A stretch of DNA of 64,000 nt from Candidatus Butyricimonas faecavium (GTDB taxonomy: Bacteria; Bacteroidota; Bacteroidia; Bacteroidales; Marinifilaceae), in NCBI GenBank assembly GCA_944321125.1, contig CALUKD010000003.1:124001-188000 (forward strand). Direction: 5' to 3'. How positions within the stretch are numbered: the first letter of the stretch is position 1; the number at the start of each line of letters is the position of its first letter. Below, in pieces: positions 1-9,680 of the stretch. The position numbers and the translations under genes are program-made. A model generated the notes under the pieces. That model was not told where the DNA came from. It searched no databases and was given only the letters and a program-made list of their open reading frames with translations.

Positions 1-112
1 TGAATTACCGGAGGAAGCCGTGTCGATATTGAGGAACAGGTATAAGGAGATTGTAGTTAATCCGAAATACTTGAAAGAAATAGAACGTGTTTTTCAAAAT
101 GTTTTGCCTTAA
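1..112 (+). CDS. 3' end of an unidentified gene (partial)
   Basis: An open frame starting at base 2 runs to a TAA at 110-112 and gives 36 residues ending ERVFQNVLP. The residues are charged and helix-like, without a motif I recognise. The coding reading is supported by the clean stop and by a promoter for rpsP right after it. The rest of the gene lies outside the window, so no function is offered. Confidence 0.5.
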   Translation, partial: ELPEEAVSILRNRYKEIVVNPKYLKEIERVFQNVLP

Positions 113-140
113 AAGAATTTTCAACTTTCAATTAATTGAC

Positions 141-148
141 TATCTTTG
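141..148 (+). promoter_or_regulatory. Bacteroidota -7 promoter box for rpsP-rimM
   Basis: TATCTTTG matches the Bacteroidetes -7 consensus TAnnTTTG exactly. It lies about 50 bases before the rpsP start, in the short gap after the preceding stop codon. A convincing -33 TTTG is not obvious. Confidence 0.7.
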
Positions 149-200
149 CACCCGCCTATCGAGAATAGGAAAGTAATTAACAAGTTAAAACTAATAAAGA

Positions 201-767
201 ATGGCAACTAAAATTAGATTAGCAAGACACGGTCGTAAAAAACGTCCGTTCTACCATGTAGTGGTAGCAGATAGTAGAGCACCGCGTGATGGTCGTTACA
301 TTGAAAGAATTGGTTCTTACAACCCGATGACCAACCCGGCTACAATTGATTTGAATTTCGACAGAGCGTTATATTGGTTAATGACCGGAGCTCAACCGAC
401 TGACACGGCTAAAAGAATTCTTTCTTACGAGGGAGTACTTATGAAAAAGCACTTGTTGGAAGGTGTGAAGAAAGGTGCATTTGATATGGCTGTTGCTGAC
501 ACGAAATTTGAGGCTTGGAAAAAAGAGAAAATTGCTAAAATTCAGGCTAAAATTGCTCGTTTGGCTAGCGAATCAGAAAGTGCTTATAAGGCTCGTTTGG
601 AGGCTGAGGCCAAAGTGAAAGAGGCTAAAGCTGAGCTAGTGGCTAAAAAACAAGCTGAAATTGCAGCTGCAAAAGCTGAAGCAGAAGCAGCTGCCAGAGC
701 AGAAGTAGAGGCTGCTGCAACTGAAGCTGCTGCAGAGGCTCCGGCAGAAACTCCAGCAGCAGAGTAA
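201..767 (+). CDS. rpsP: 30S ribosomal protein S16 (bS16), extended
   Basis: Structural protein of the small ribosomal subunit. The first ~80 residues are a typical S16 core: the start [19 protein letters not shown] and then [18 protein letters not shown]. The protein is 188 aa, about twice the usual ~80-90 aa. Everything after about residue 110 is a helical, charged, Ala/Glu/Lys-rich tail ending in an APAETPAAE-type stretch. Long acidic/alanine tails on S16 are common in Bacteroidota. The gene has its own promoter upstream and is followed after 4 bases by rimM, so the two are almost certainly one transcript. Confidence 0.97.
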   Translation: MATKIRLARHGRKKRPFYHVVVADSRAPRDGRYIERIGSYNPMTNPATIDLNFDRALYWLMTGAQPTDTAKRILSYEGVLMKKHLLEGVKKGAFDMAVADTKFEAWKKEKIAKIQAKIARLASESESAYKARLEAEAKVKEAKAELVAKKQAEIAAAKAEAEAAARAEVEAAATEAAAEAPAETPAAE

Positions 768-771
768 TTTT

Positions 772-1299
772 ATGGTCAAGAGAGAAGATTGTATAAAGAT
801 AGGAGAGATCGGTAAGACTCATAACTTACAGGGAGCCCTTATTGTTTATACGGATAATGATCTTCTTGAACAATACATGGATGAACCGGTGTTTATTCTT
901 TTGGAAGGAGCACCGGTTCCCTTTTATATTGCCGAAGATGGTTTGACGGAAAGAAACCATTCTTCTTACATTGTCAAATTTGATTTTGTTGACTCGAAAG
1001 AACAGGCGGATCGTTTGGTGGGGTGTGATCTGTTAATGGATAAACACCTGTTGGAGGAAGAGAATGAATTGCCTTTTGAACTTTCTGACTTGATTGGCTA
1101 TTCCGTGCTGGACGAGTTGACGGGGGAGACGGGTGTCGTGGAGCAGGTGGATAATTATTCGGGTAACGTGGTTCTCGCGATAAAAATATTTTCTAAAGAA
1201 ATTCTTCTTCCCGTATCCGATGAATATGTCTTGGATATTTCTCATGACGAGAGAAAAATGAAGGTGAACATTTCAGAAGAAATCAAGGAACTTTATTAA
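772..1299 (+). CDS. rimM: Ribosome maturation factor RimM
   Basis: 16S rRNA processing and 30S assembly factor that acts on the head of the small subunit, where it contacts S19. The 175-aa protein has the N-terminal RimM barrel (IGEIGKTHNLQGALIVYTDN, residues ~10-30) and the C-terminal PRC-type barrel (LIGYSVLDE at ~105, then a hydrophobic ILLPVSDEYVLDI at ~143). It starts 4 bases after rpsP stops. The rpsP-rimM pairing is conserved across bacteria, although trmD is not next here. Confidence 0.96.
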   Translation: MVKREDCIKIGEIGKTHNLQGALIVYTDNDLLEQYMDEPVFILLEGAPVPFYIAEDGLTERNHSSYIVKFDFVDSKEQADRLVGCDLLMDKHLLEEENELPFELSDLIGYSVLDELTGETGVVEQVDNYSGNVVLAIKIFSKEILLPVSDEYVLDISHDERKMKVNISEEIKELY

Positions 1300-1634
1300 A
1301 TCTTTTTGAATATTTAAACGTATAAATAGTTAAAAATAGATAGCTATTTGCGTGTTTTATTGAGTGTTTTGCAGTAAGGCATTTATCATGTAAAGTTCAA
1401 TTTTTATTAAAGCAAAATATTTTCAAAGAATATTTTTAGTTTGTAATGATTTTATATTTGGAAAATTTTTCGATGTTATTCAAAATATTAATAATTTGAT
1501 TTTGATGATGTTACGTGTTAAACTTGGAAAACTTTCATGTTTTGTTAGTAAAAATATTTTCCCAAGAAGTTTTTTTTCTTTAGTTTTGTCCTTGTTGAAT
1601 TGGTCACAAAAAATACTATTTATATAATACGCTA
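1300..1634 (+). other. AT-rich gap between rimM and nrdJ
   Basis: 335 bases, very rich in A and T, with no convincing reading frame. I looked for cobalamin-riboswitch conserved segments because the next gene uses B12, and saw none. The only recognisable signal is the -7 box near its end. Confidence 0.6.
1581..1588 (+). promoter_or_regulatory. -7 promoter box for nrdJ
   Basis: TAGTTTTG fits TAnnTTTG exactly and lies 46 bases before the nrdJ ATG. The expected -33 position is T-rich but lacks a clear TTTG. Confidence 0.55.
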
Positions 1635-4199
1635 ATGGAACAAACTACGAAGAATGTGGAAAAACAAAAAGAAACTGTGAAAGAAAAGAAAGTCTACACG
1701 CAAGAGGAGGCTTATAGCAGTTCCTTGAATTATTTCAAGGGGGATGAGTTGGCAGCCCGTGTTTGGGTGAGTAAATATGCTTTAAAAGATTCTTACGGGA
1801 ATATTTTTGAGTTGAACCCGGACGATATGCATCATCGTTTGGCTTCAGAAATAGCTCGGATCGAGAGAAATTACGCGAACCCGATGACTGAGGAGCAGAT
1901 TTTTGAAGTGTTGCGTGATTTTAAGTATATTGTTCCGCAAGGAGGGCCGATGACGGGTATAGGTAATGATTATCAAATTGCATCCCTTTCTAACTGTTTC
2001 GTGATAGGACATGATGGTCCTTCCGATTCTTATGGTGGGGTAATGAAGATTGATCAGGAGCAGGTGCAGCTGATGAAACGAAGAGGTGGGGTCGGGCATG
2101 ATTTATCCCACATTCGCCCCAAAGGATCTCCGGTTAAGAATTCAGCCTTGACATCAACGGGAATTGTTCCTTTCATGGAGCGTTATTCAAACTCAACGCG
2201 GGAGGTGGCACAAGATGGTCGCCGGGGGGCATTGATGTTGAGTGTTTCTATCAATCACCCAGATTCGGAAAGTTTCATTGATGCGAAAATGACCGAGGGC
2301 AAAGTAACCGGAGCTAATATTTCGGTGAAGATTGATGACGAATTCATGAAAGCGGTTATCGAGGAGCGTGATTATATTCAAAAATACCCGGTATATTCTG
2401 AGGAACCGAAGAACGTGAAACAGATTAGTGCGGTAAAATTGTGGAATAAGATTGTTTATAATGCATGGAAATCTGCAGAGCCGGGGATCTTGTTTTGGGA
2501 TACGATTATTCGGGAGAGTGTACCCGACTGTTATGCTGATTTGGGTTATAAAACGGTTTCCACGAATCCTTGTGGAGAGATTCCGTTGTGTCCGTATGAT
2601 TCGTGTCGTTTGTTAGCTATCAACTTGTATTCTTACGTGGTGAATCCTTTCGAGAAAGATGCGTATTTTGATTACGAGTTGTTCAAGAAACATGTAGCTA
2701 TCGCTCAACGCTTGATGGATGATATCATTGATTTGGAATTGGAGAAAATTGATGCTATTCTAGCGAAGATTGAATCGGACCCGGAGGATAATGAAGTGAA
2801 GGGAGTTGAGATTCGTTTGTGGGAGAAAATTAAAGCAAAGGCTAGAGAAGGGCGTCGTACGGGGGTTGGTATCACGGCTGAAGGCGATATGTTAGCTGCC
2901 CTTGGGTTGCGTTATGGTAGCGATGAGGCGGTTGATTTCTCGGTGGATGTTCATAAACAACTGGCTGTTGCCGCTTATGGATCTTCTGTCGAATTGGCCA
3001 AAGAACGTGGTGCTTTCAAGATTTTTGATGTTGAGAGGGAAAAGAATAACCCGTTTATTTCTCGTTTAAGAGAGGCTGCTCCGGAGATGTACCAGAAGAT
3101 GGTGAAATACGGTCGTCGTAACATTGCTTGTTTGACGATAGCACCAACGGGGACAACCAGTTTGATGACTCAGACGACTTCCGGTATTGAGCCTGTATTC
3201 TTGCCGGTTTACAAGAGGAGGAGAAAGGTAAATCCGAATGACAAGAACGTGCATGTTGATTTCACGGATGAGATGGGGGATGCTTACGAGGAGTTTATCG
3301 TGTTCCATCATAAATTTGCTGTTTGGATGGAGAAAAACGGGTATGATGTTCATAAACGTTACACGAACGAGGAGATCGATGAAATGGTGGCTAAGTCACC
3401 TTATTATAAGGCAACGTCTAATGATATTGATTGGGTTGCTAAAGTACGTATGCAGGGGCGTGTACAAAAATGGGTGGATCACTCCATCAGTGTTACGGTG
3501 AATTTGCCTGCGGATGTTTCGGAAGAGTTGGTTGGTCAACTTTATATCGAGGCTTGGAAGAGTGGATGTAAAGGATGTACGGTTTATCGAGACGGTTCCC
3601 GTTCCGGAGTTTTGATTTCCAATAAAGACAAAAAGGCGGATAAGGGTGCGATGCCGGCCAAACGTCCGAAAGAATTGAATGCGGAAATCGTTCGTTTCCA
3701 GAATAATAAAGAGAAATGGATTGCTTTTATCGGTTTATATGATGGGCGTCCTTACGAAATATTTACGGGTATCGCCGATGATGAAGAGGGAATTATGTTG
3801 CCGAAAGCCGTAACCGACGGTAAAATTATAAAGAACACGGACGAAGAGGGGAATAGTCGTTATGACTTCCAATTTTCGAATAAAAGGGGTTTCAAGACAA
3901 CGGTAGAGGGACTATCGTATAAGTTCAATAAAGAGTATTGGAACTATGCCAAATTGATTTCCGGGGTTTTGCGTTATGGAATGCCGATTAATCAAATCGT
4001 TGATTTAGTTGCTGCCATGGAATTTGATAATGAGAATATTAATACTTGGAAGAATGGTGTGGAAAGAGCTTTGCGAAAATTTATCCCAGATGGGACGGAA
4101 GCAACCGGTTCCGTTTGCGAAAATTGTGGTTCTAAATCCGTTATTTATCAAGAGGGGTGCTTGATTTGTAAGGTTTGCGGCTCTTCTAAATGCGGTTGA
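1635..4199 (+). CDS. nrdJ: Adenosylcobalamin-dependent ribonucleotide reductase (class II)
   Basis: Reduces ribonucleotides to deoxyribonucleotides in the cytoplasm. Class II enzymes use adenosylcobalamin as radical source and need neither oxygen nor an R2 partner. The 854-aa protein shows the family landmarks: LSNCFVIG with a redox Cys at residue 121, TNPCGEIPLCPYDSCR from residue 310 (thiyl-radical Cys region), and IAPTGTTSLM near residue 500. The C-terminal ~27 residues carry paired CxxC motifs (CENCG, CKVCG) and end SSKCG, as expected for the tail that re-reduces the active site. No nrdB-like gene is adjacent. The gene has its own promoter and a strong terminator, so it is probably monocistronic. 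Confidence 0.95.
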   Translation: MEQTTKNVEKQKETVKEKKVYTQEEAYSSSLNYFKGDELAARVWVSKYALKDSYGNIFELNPDDMHHRLASEIARIERNYANPMTEEQIFEVLRDFKYIVPQGGPMTGIGNDYQIASLSNCFVIGHDGPSDSYGGVMKIDQEQVQLMKRRGGVGHDLSHIRPKGSPVKNSALTSTGIVPFMERYSNSTREVAQDGRRGALMLSVSINHPDSESFIDAKMTEGKVTGANISVKIDDEFMKAVIEERDYIQKYPVYSEEPKNVKQISAVKLWNKIVYNAWKSAEPGILFWDTIIRESVPDCYADLGYKTVSTNPCGEIPLCPYDSCRLLAINLYSYVVNPFEKDAYFDYELFKKHVAIAQRLMDDIIDLELEKIDAILAKIESDPEDNEVKGVEIRLWEKIKAKAREGRRTGVGITAEGDMLAALGLRYGSDEAVDFSVDVHKQLAVAAYGSSVELAKERGAFKIFDVEREKNNPFISRLREAAPEMYQKMVKYGRRNIACLTIAPTGTTSLMTQTTSGIEPVFLPVYKRRRKVNPNDKNVHVDFTDEMGDAYEEFIVFHHKFAVWMEKNGYDVHKRYTNEEIDEMVAKSPYYKATSNDIDWVAKVRMQGRVQKWVDHSISVTVNLPADVSEELVGQLYIEAWKSGCKGCTVYRDGSRSGVLISNKDKKADKGAMPAKRPKELNAEIVRFQNNKEKWIAFIGLYDGRPYEIFTGIADDEEGIMLPKAVTDGKIIKNTDEEGNSRYDFQFSNKRGFKTTVEGLSYKFNKEYWNYAKLISGVLRYGMPINQIVDLVAAMEFDNENINTWKNGVERALRKFIPDGTEATGSVCENCGSKSVIYQEGCLICKVCGSSKCG

Positions 4200-4240
4200 T
4201 GATTATATGGTAATTATATAGACTTTCGAGTTATAAGCAG

Positions 4241-4272
4241 AAGGTGACCAGATTAGTTTGGTCACCTTTTTT
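4241..4272 (+). terminator. Rho-independent terminator after nrdJ
   Basis: Perfect stem AAGGTGACCA (4241-4250) with TGGTCACCTT (4259-4268), followed by a run of T. It lies 42 bases after the nrdJ stop. Confidence 0.9.
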
Positions 4273-5224
4273 CGTGGTAATTGACATGATAGGGTATTTA
4301 CTTGATATTTTGCGGTACCAATGCAATTCTTTTAAGTATGAAGAAAAAATGGAGTTAACGGTGCTTTTAAGACTCTACTTTGTACTTTTGTGAGTCCTAC
4401 ATTTTTTCATTAAGTCATAATGTCTTTTGATACGATGAAACTGTCGATATTAATGGTGGTTTTTATATTGGAATTGATCAAAAGGGTATAATAGATTATT
4501 AATAAAATGAAATATATAAACGTTAAAATTAACTAATATATTTTTTATTAATAAAATATCAATAATCGTTCATATATTGATTGCAAATGTACGACTTTTT
4601 ATGAAACAAGAAAGGATTGATCAAAAAAAATTTCATATTTTGTATATATATTGTTTATTATGTGCATAAAACGCCATAAATCATCTGTTTTGTTGGTTAT
4701 ATGGGCATCTTTCGATATAAATGTTATTAGCAGTTATAGTATTTTTACGATCTATTTGAGTGTCATATCTTCCTTTTCCAATTAGGATGGCTATATGCTA
4801 TATCATTTTATGGGATTAATTGATATAATAAATCATTTCTTTTGCATTGGAGAGTTGAAATTTCTTGTGCGTGTAAATGTCTGATTGTTAGAGTTTTTAT
4901 TTGATCCGATTTTACGCGATATTTTCATATTATAAATCCGGACAATCTTGTTTGATAGATAATGCATTTATAATCAGTGATATGTTATTAAACACGCTAA
5001 TAAAAAATGCTTAATATCTGCGCTTATAAGACATTGATTTATAATTAGTTGAAGCAATTATTAAACGAACAATTAATGCGTTGTTGTAATCCTTAAAAGA
5101 GGAGGTATATGATTAACAAGAAAATAACGTTTGTTTCAAAAATTGTGGAATAGAATTTTAGTGATAAAGTTGCGCTTTGGGGTGACTTGATATTTTTTTA
5201 ATTACCAATAAATTTTATTTAAGT
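4273..5224 (+). other. 1-kb AT-rich gap before the 5.2-kb lipoprotein
   Basis: No gene longer than about 25 codons is supported. A possible plus-strand -7 box is TACTTTTG (4383-4390). A possible minus-strand box is CAAATGTA (4584-4591, read TACATTTG). Two tiny frames exist: 4420-4491 (23 aa, hydrophobic) and 5109-5153 (14 aa, preceded by GAGGAGG). Neither can be called a gene from sequence alone. The stretch may be a long 5' leader or hold a small RNA. Confidence 0.5.
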
Positions 5225-7984
5225 ATGAACAAAAAACGGAATTTTGCAAAAACTGCACTTTTAGGTGTGTTGCTTTGTGGCCTTGCAGGTCCCACATTCG
5301 TTGGTTGTAAGGATTATGACGACGATATAGACGATTTGCAAGAACAAGTGAACACGTTGAATAAGGACTTCGAGGAATTGAAGAAACTTGTAAACGATGG
5401 AAAGGCTATCACGAGTGTTACTCCTATAACAGGAGGTTTCAAAATCACATTCAATGATAACACGAGTTATGACATTGTAAATGGAAAAGATGGTGAAAAG
5501 GGAGATAATGGTGTTGGAACTGTTGTGAGTGTTGACGAGAATGGACACTTGATCATCGACAATGTTGACAAGGGAAAAGTTGTTAATGAAGCTGCTGCAG
5601 ATATGGTAATCACGATCGATAAGGATGGCTATATCTGTGTAAATGGAACAAAACAAGAAGGAGCAAAAGTTAATACTCAGACGGGAGCTTCGTATGCTGT
5701 TGATCACGAGAAATTTGTAGAGTTTTATGTGGTCGATGAAAAAGGTAATCTTCCTGAAATTCCTGTTAAGATTTGGAAAAACGCAGCTTTAAGTGGTTTG
5801 TTAACTATTCCGAATTATTTGGTAAATGTTGCAGAAAACGGTTTGTTGTTCCCAACGATTTATGGTGTCGATAAGGATGGAGCTTACGTACGTCTTTATG
5901 CAGGTAAAGCTGATTTGAAATATCAGATTAACCCGAAAGGAGCTACTGTGGAAAATCCGGAGTTTGTAAAACAACAGATTTTAGCCCGTTCTGCTAACAG
6001 TGGGATTATTGTTTCAGATGTAAATGTTGCCGGAGAGTATTTGACTTTAAGAGGAAAAGCCATGAATGGTTTGTTCTCTTATAATGAACTGGAAGATGTA
6101 ACGGATGAGGAATCATATGTTTTAATCGGAGAGGTAAAAGAAAACAATATTGATCCGTTAATGAACATTATCGCTTTAAAAGTTCAAAATCAAGGAGAAG
6201 AATTAGTTTCTGATTATGTGATGGGCTTTGATTACAATATTTCTCAAAATGATGTAACAATTGAAAAGAAATTTGTAGAGGAAGGAGAAGTTGAATACCA
6301 AGATGTGTTAGCTAAGACGGAAACTGAAGCTAAAGAAGCTGTAAATGCTCATTTCACGTTAGTTTATAAAGATGGTAAAGGCAACTTGAAATTGGCTGAT
6401 GAGATCGCTGCATTCTTTAAAAGAACGGGTCTTGCAGGAACTGATAAGTTCGAGTTTACTACTAATGGATTTGACGAACATTCTTACAAGTTTGAAAAAG
6501 TTGAATTCTTGTTTGAAGATAATGATGGTAATAAGGAAGATCATTGTAGCTATGTAAATTTGGCAGAGGATGGTACTTTGACAATTAAAGAGGCTAGTGA
6601 TGAGAAAGGTTCTTCCATCGGTAGAACCCCGATTATAAAGATTACATTGGTAAGTGATGTAGACGTTAATCATGGCAAAGAGGTAAAAACTGTATATGCA
6701 AAGGTGTTAATCGCGGAGAAAGAAGCAGAGAAAGAGATCCCGGCTTACACTCAAGCCTTAGATTATCTGTTGAATAATGTAGGTACTGCTCAATATTTAC
6801 AATTGGATAAATTGTATGGGCATGTTGCTACTCATCTGGGTATTTTAGGTGCAGATAAATTCCATACGATTTATACTACATTCGAGCAAATCACAGAAGT
6901 TCCGTTTGACAGTGAAATCCAGTTGAAGATGACAGGAAAAACGGAAACAGAGAAAAATGAATGGTTGGCGGTTTATGTTCCGAACTATAAGAAATCCGGT
7001 CAATATCAAGTGAAGGGTGTATTCAAATCTACGGATGACAAAGTTTATCCTCCTGTATATGTGATTTACACGGTTAATGTTAAATATCCGGTTGGACCTT
7101 ATTTGACGAAACGTACGGATGCGGACCAAGGTGGTAACTTCTGGGAAGGTGGACATATGCTTGTAAACGGAGTATTTGATAAGACGAAGGACTATGTATT
7201 CAATATGGGAGGTAAGATTGCTGATGCATTTATTTACAATTTACCATATGATGAGAATCCTTGGGATGTTGCATGGAATGTTGAAAATAAAGTTAGTGCT
7301 AGAGCAAATATTCAGTATACCTTTGTAAATCCGGCAGAAAAAGAGGCTACTATTGCAGATATGAGCACTACGACCAAAGAAGATTGGAAGGGTGAAATTT
7401 CTGTAACTAAGTTACCTGCAGATGCTGATTATAGAGATATTGATGTTCAACCTGTTACTTGGTTTAATTTGGATCTGAACAAGATGGTTAATAATGTAGC
7501 TACAGGGGGAACTATTAGCATGACGGACGGATTGAAAGCAAATACTGAAGCTAAATTTACAGTACGTTTTGTTTCTCCGTTGAAATCTTTGATTGCTAAG
7601 GGTGGTGAATTGGATAAAAACAATACAACAATAGACCAAACTTTGAATATTATGGAGAGCATCATTGTAAAAGATAAAAAGGATGTTGTTCTTTATAAGG
7701 AAAAAGCATTTGAAGAAATCATTGTAGATGCGGATGGTACGAAGCGTACAGCAGATAAGGTATATCAAATCTCTGCTCCGAAATTTGAATGGGCTGATGA
7801 GAATTCAATAGCATTTGCAGAGCAAATGAAACAAAGAGGTGGTAAGTGTTCTATCGATGAAACGACAGGGGTTATCACGTTCCATGCTACTGGTGAAGTA
7901 GGAGCTGTAAACTTGAAAGTGAAAGTTTCTATGGATTGTCCGTGGAGAAAACTTGAAACTATTGTTATTGTAGCGGTAAAATAG
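5225..7984 (+). CDS. Large surface lipoprotein, DUF4988-like N-terminus
   Basis: 919 aa with a lipoprotein signal peptide: basic start, hydrophobic stretch at residues 9-22, then FVGC with the acylated Cys at residue 28. The residues right after the Cys are acidic (KDYDDDIDD), which resembles the Bacteroidota signal for export to the cell surface. A short heptad-like coil follows (LQEQVNTLNKDFEELKKL, ~37-55), then a collagen-like NGKDGEKGDNG. That arrangement is typical of Bacteroidales lipoproteins whose start is annotated DUF4988 / PL29-lyase N-terminal domain. The rest reads as repeated beta-rich, probably Ig-like modules. I see no catalytic motif. It is a single gene with its own terminator. 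Binding or adhesion is a guess. Confidence 0.75.
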   Translation: MNKKRNFAKTALLGVLLCGLAGPTFVGCKDYDDDIDDLQEQVNTLNKDFEELKKLVNDGKAITSVTPITGGFKITFNDNTSYDIVNGKDGEKGDNGVGTVVSVDENGHLIIDNVDKGKVVNEAAADMVITIDKDGYICVNGTKQEGAKVNTQTGASYAVDHEKFVEFYVVDEKGNLPEIPVKIWKNAALSGLLTIPNYLVNVAENGLLFPTIYGVDKDGAYVRLYAGKADLKYQINPKGATVENPEFVKQQILARSANSGIIVSDVNVAGEYLTLRGKAMNGLFSYNELEDVTDEESYVLIGEVKENNIDPLMNIIALKVQNQGEELVSDYVMGFDYNISQNDVTIEKKFVEEGEVEYQDVLAKTETEAKEAVNAHFTLVYKDGKGNLKLADEIAAFFKRTGLAGTDKFEFTTNGFDEHSYKFEKVEFLFEDNDGNKEDHCSYVNLAEDGTLTIKEASDEKGSSIGRTPIIKITLVSDVDVNHGKEVKTVYAKVLIAEKEAEKEIPAYTQALDYLLNNVGTAQYLQLDKLYGHVATHLGILGADKFHTIYTTFEQITEVPFDSEIQLKMTGKTETEKNEWLAVYVPNYKKSGQYQVKGVFKSTDDKVYPPVYVIYTVNVKYPVGPYLTKRTDADQGGNFWEGGHMLVNGVFDKTKDYVFNMGGKIADAFIYNLPYDENPWDVAWNVENKVSARANIQYTFVNPAEKEATIADMSTTTKEDWKGEISVTKLPADADYRDIDVQPVTWFNLDLNKMVNNVATGGTISMTDGLKANTEAKFTVRFVSPLKSLIAKGGELDKNNTTIDQTLNIMESIIVKDKKDVVLYKEKAFEEIIVDADGTKRTADKVYQISAPKFEWADENSIAFAEQMKQRGGKCSIDETTGVITFHATGEVGAVNLKVKVSMDCPWRKLETIVIVAVK

Positions 7985-8046
7985 TTAAATGTGGACTATA
8001 GAAAAATAATGGAGCTTTGCTTTCATTATTGATTGCAACCAGAAGA

Positions 8047-8083
8047 AAGGGGGGTGTCTAAAACCACGACACCTCCTTTTTTC
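8047..8083 (+). terminator. Terminator after the 5.2-kb lipoprotein gene
   Basis: GC-rich stem AAGGGGGGTGTC (8047-8058) with GACACCTCCTT (8068-8078), with two G-U pairs, followed by TTTT. It lies 63 bases after the stop codon at 7984. Confidence 0.85.
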
Positions 8084-8189
8084 ATTTTAGAAGGTTATTT
8101 AAAAAGTACTTAAATGTAAGGATCTGATTTACAAAAATGAGGGGGCGGGTAAAATACGTGATCGAATCTTGGGGAAGCAGGAGCGCAGC

Positions 8190-8291
8190 AGATGAGGACT
8201 TTGGGCGAGGGTAAGGACGTGCCCGTGGACAAGAAAGGTATTTACACGGAGAAAACTCGTAAGGTTGAAGTGAAAAAACACGGAGACTCTC
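8190..8291 (+). pseudogene. Degenerate coding remnant, copy A (left of ribF)
   Basis: A frame beginning MRTLGEGKDVPVDKKGIY (about 8193 on) reads on through TEKTRKVEVKKHGD. It closely matches a second segment at 9680-9775. The two copies differ mostly at third codon positions in this frame, which shows the frame was once under selection. There is no start context, the upstream part is disrupted, and the frame runs into the hairpin before ribF. I do not recognise the parent family. Confidence 0.45.
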
Positions 8292-8307
8292 TATATGATC
8301 AAAGGAA

Positions 8308-8345
8308 AGGCCACTTTGTTATTCAAGGTGGCTTTTATTTTATAA
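8308..8345 (-). terminator. Hairpin terminator downstream of ribF
   Basis: GCCACTTTG (8310-8318) pairs with CAAGGTGGC (8324-8332) with one G-U. T-rich tracts lie on both strands, so it can terminate ribF leftwards and also stop read-through from the left. It abuts the ribF stop at 8340. Confidence 0.65.
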
Positions 8346-9269
8346 TTTCAATAACTTGAGAATTTTTTCCTGGTCTTTCTGTAATTGGGCCCGTAATTCT
8401 TCAATATCGTTAAATTTGCGTTCTCCCCGGATGCGGTCGATGAAATTTATCGTGATGTTTTTTCCATATAGGTCCCGGCTAAAATCGAAGATATACACCT
8501 CGCAGGAAACTTGTCCGTCATTGCTGACTGTGGGACGGATTCCGATATTAAGCATCCCGTTGAAAATTTCTTGCTCGATAATTACTTTTACAGCATATAC
8601 GCCTATGGCAGGTAATAATTTCCGTTCGTCAGCAACTTGGATATTTGCTGTTGGGAAGCCAATTTTGTGGCCTAAATGATGTCCGTAAACCACTTTTCCC
8701 GTAACGGAATAAAGATAACCGAGGAAGCGATTTACCGTGGTGATATCTCCCACGGTCAAAGCGTTACGGATTTTCGTGGAACTGACATTTACATCGTCTT
8801 CCTCAAAAACAACTTCTTTTTCAAGAAAGAAACCGTATTTGTTCGCTAACTCTTGTAAGTTCTCGAAATTTCCGGCTCGATCTTTTCCGAATCGATGATC
8901 ATATCCCACAACGAGCCCTTTAATTTTTAGTTTGTCAACGAGAATATTTTTTACAAAGTCATTATAGGATTGTTGGGCGAATTCAAGCGTGAATTTCAAG
9001 ATAATCAAGTGATCAACACCATATTTTTCCAGAATGGCAATTTTCTCTTCCTGTGTCGTTAGGATTCCTATTTTTTGTTCTCGGGGATAAAGCACTTCTC
9101 TCGGGTGGGGTTCAAAGCTGATAATGACGGATTCTCCATCAATATTGGCCGCTTTCTCTTTTAAGTGTTGTATCACACAAGCATGACCTAAATGCACGCC
9201 GTCAAAACTTCCAATTGTGACGACCGGACATTTGATGTTTATATTTTCAACTCCGTAGTGAACCTTCAT
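8340..9269 (-). CDS. ribF: Bifunctional riboflavin kinase / FAD synthetase
   Basis: Makes FMN from riboflavin and ATP, then FAD from FMN, in the cytoplasm. The 309-aa protein begins with the nucleotidylyltransferase domain: GSFDGVHLGHACVI at ~22-35 is the ATP-binding HxGH-type signature, and the region around VNVSSTKIR (~160) is the ISSTxIR-like motif. The C-terminal riboflavin-kinase domain shows GHHLGHKIGFPTANI (~196-210). Length is normal. It stands alone, with a -7 box upstream, and is flanked on both sides by degenerate copies of the same unknown coding segment. Confidence 0.96.
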   Translation of the reverse strand: MKVHYGVENINIKCPVVTIGSFDGVHLGHACVIQHLKEKAANIDGESVIISFEPHPREVLYPREQKIGILTTQEEKIAILEKYGVDHLIILKFTLEFAQQSYNDFVKNILVDKLKIKGLVVGYDHRFGKDRAGNFENLQELANKYGFFLEKEVVFEEDDVNVSSTKIRNALTVGDITTVNRFLGYLYSVTGKVVYGHHLGHKIGFPTANIQVADERKLLPAIGVYAVKVIIEQEIFNGMLNIGIRPTVSNDGQVSCEVYIFDFSRDLYGKNITINFIDRIRGERKFNDIEELRAQLQKDQEKILKLLKL

Positions 9270-9294
9270 TTCTAGTCGTTTGAATAGTTAAGAA

Positions 9295-9302
9295 CAAAAA
9301 TA
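9295..9302 (-). promoter_or_regulatory. -7 promoter box for ribF
   Basis: On the minus strand this reads TATTTTTG, an exact TAnnTTTG, about 25 bases before the ribF ATG. Confidence 0.55.
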
Positions 9303-9680
9303 ATACAAATAACTGAATTATGAGGCTAAATAAGCTCTAATCCCTACATTATATATTTATTAACGGACAATATAAAGTTGGTAATAAGAAGATATAGCCG
9401 AATGGCTACGACTGAGATGGAAGACTTTGAATGAATATAATATTCTAAACATCAAATGGTTGTAAATATTATTAAGTGGAGGTACTATATTTGATGATTG
9501 GATTGCACGGGAATTTTAACGTAAACAATTTTTTTGGGAAGAAGGAAACTGTGTCGCTGGAGTGTGTTATTGAATCCGGCAGTTTATCTTCAAAAATTCT
9601 CGCCGAAACACTACAAGAGAGAGGATGACAAGCGATTCGACACGTCTTCGAGGTAGGATAACGACGGGCAGATCGGATGA
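9303..9680 (+). other. Gap upstream of ribF without an intact gene
   Basis: No supported gene. Short frames on both strands are broken by stops. The right-hand end grades into remnant copy B, so at least part of this stretch is probably decayed coding DNA. Confidence 0.5.

Noticed and set aside
1300-1634. Cobalamin riboswitch upstream of nrdJ
   Set aside because: A B12-dependent enzyme invites it, but the conserved B12-box segments are not visible in the leader.
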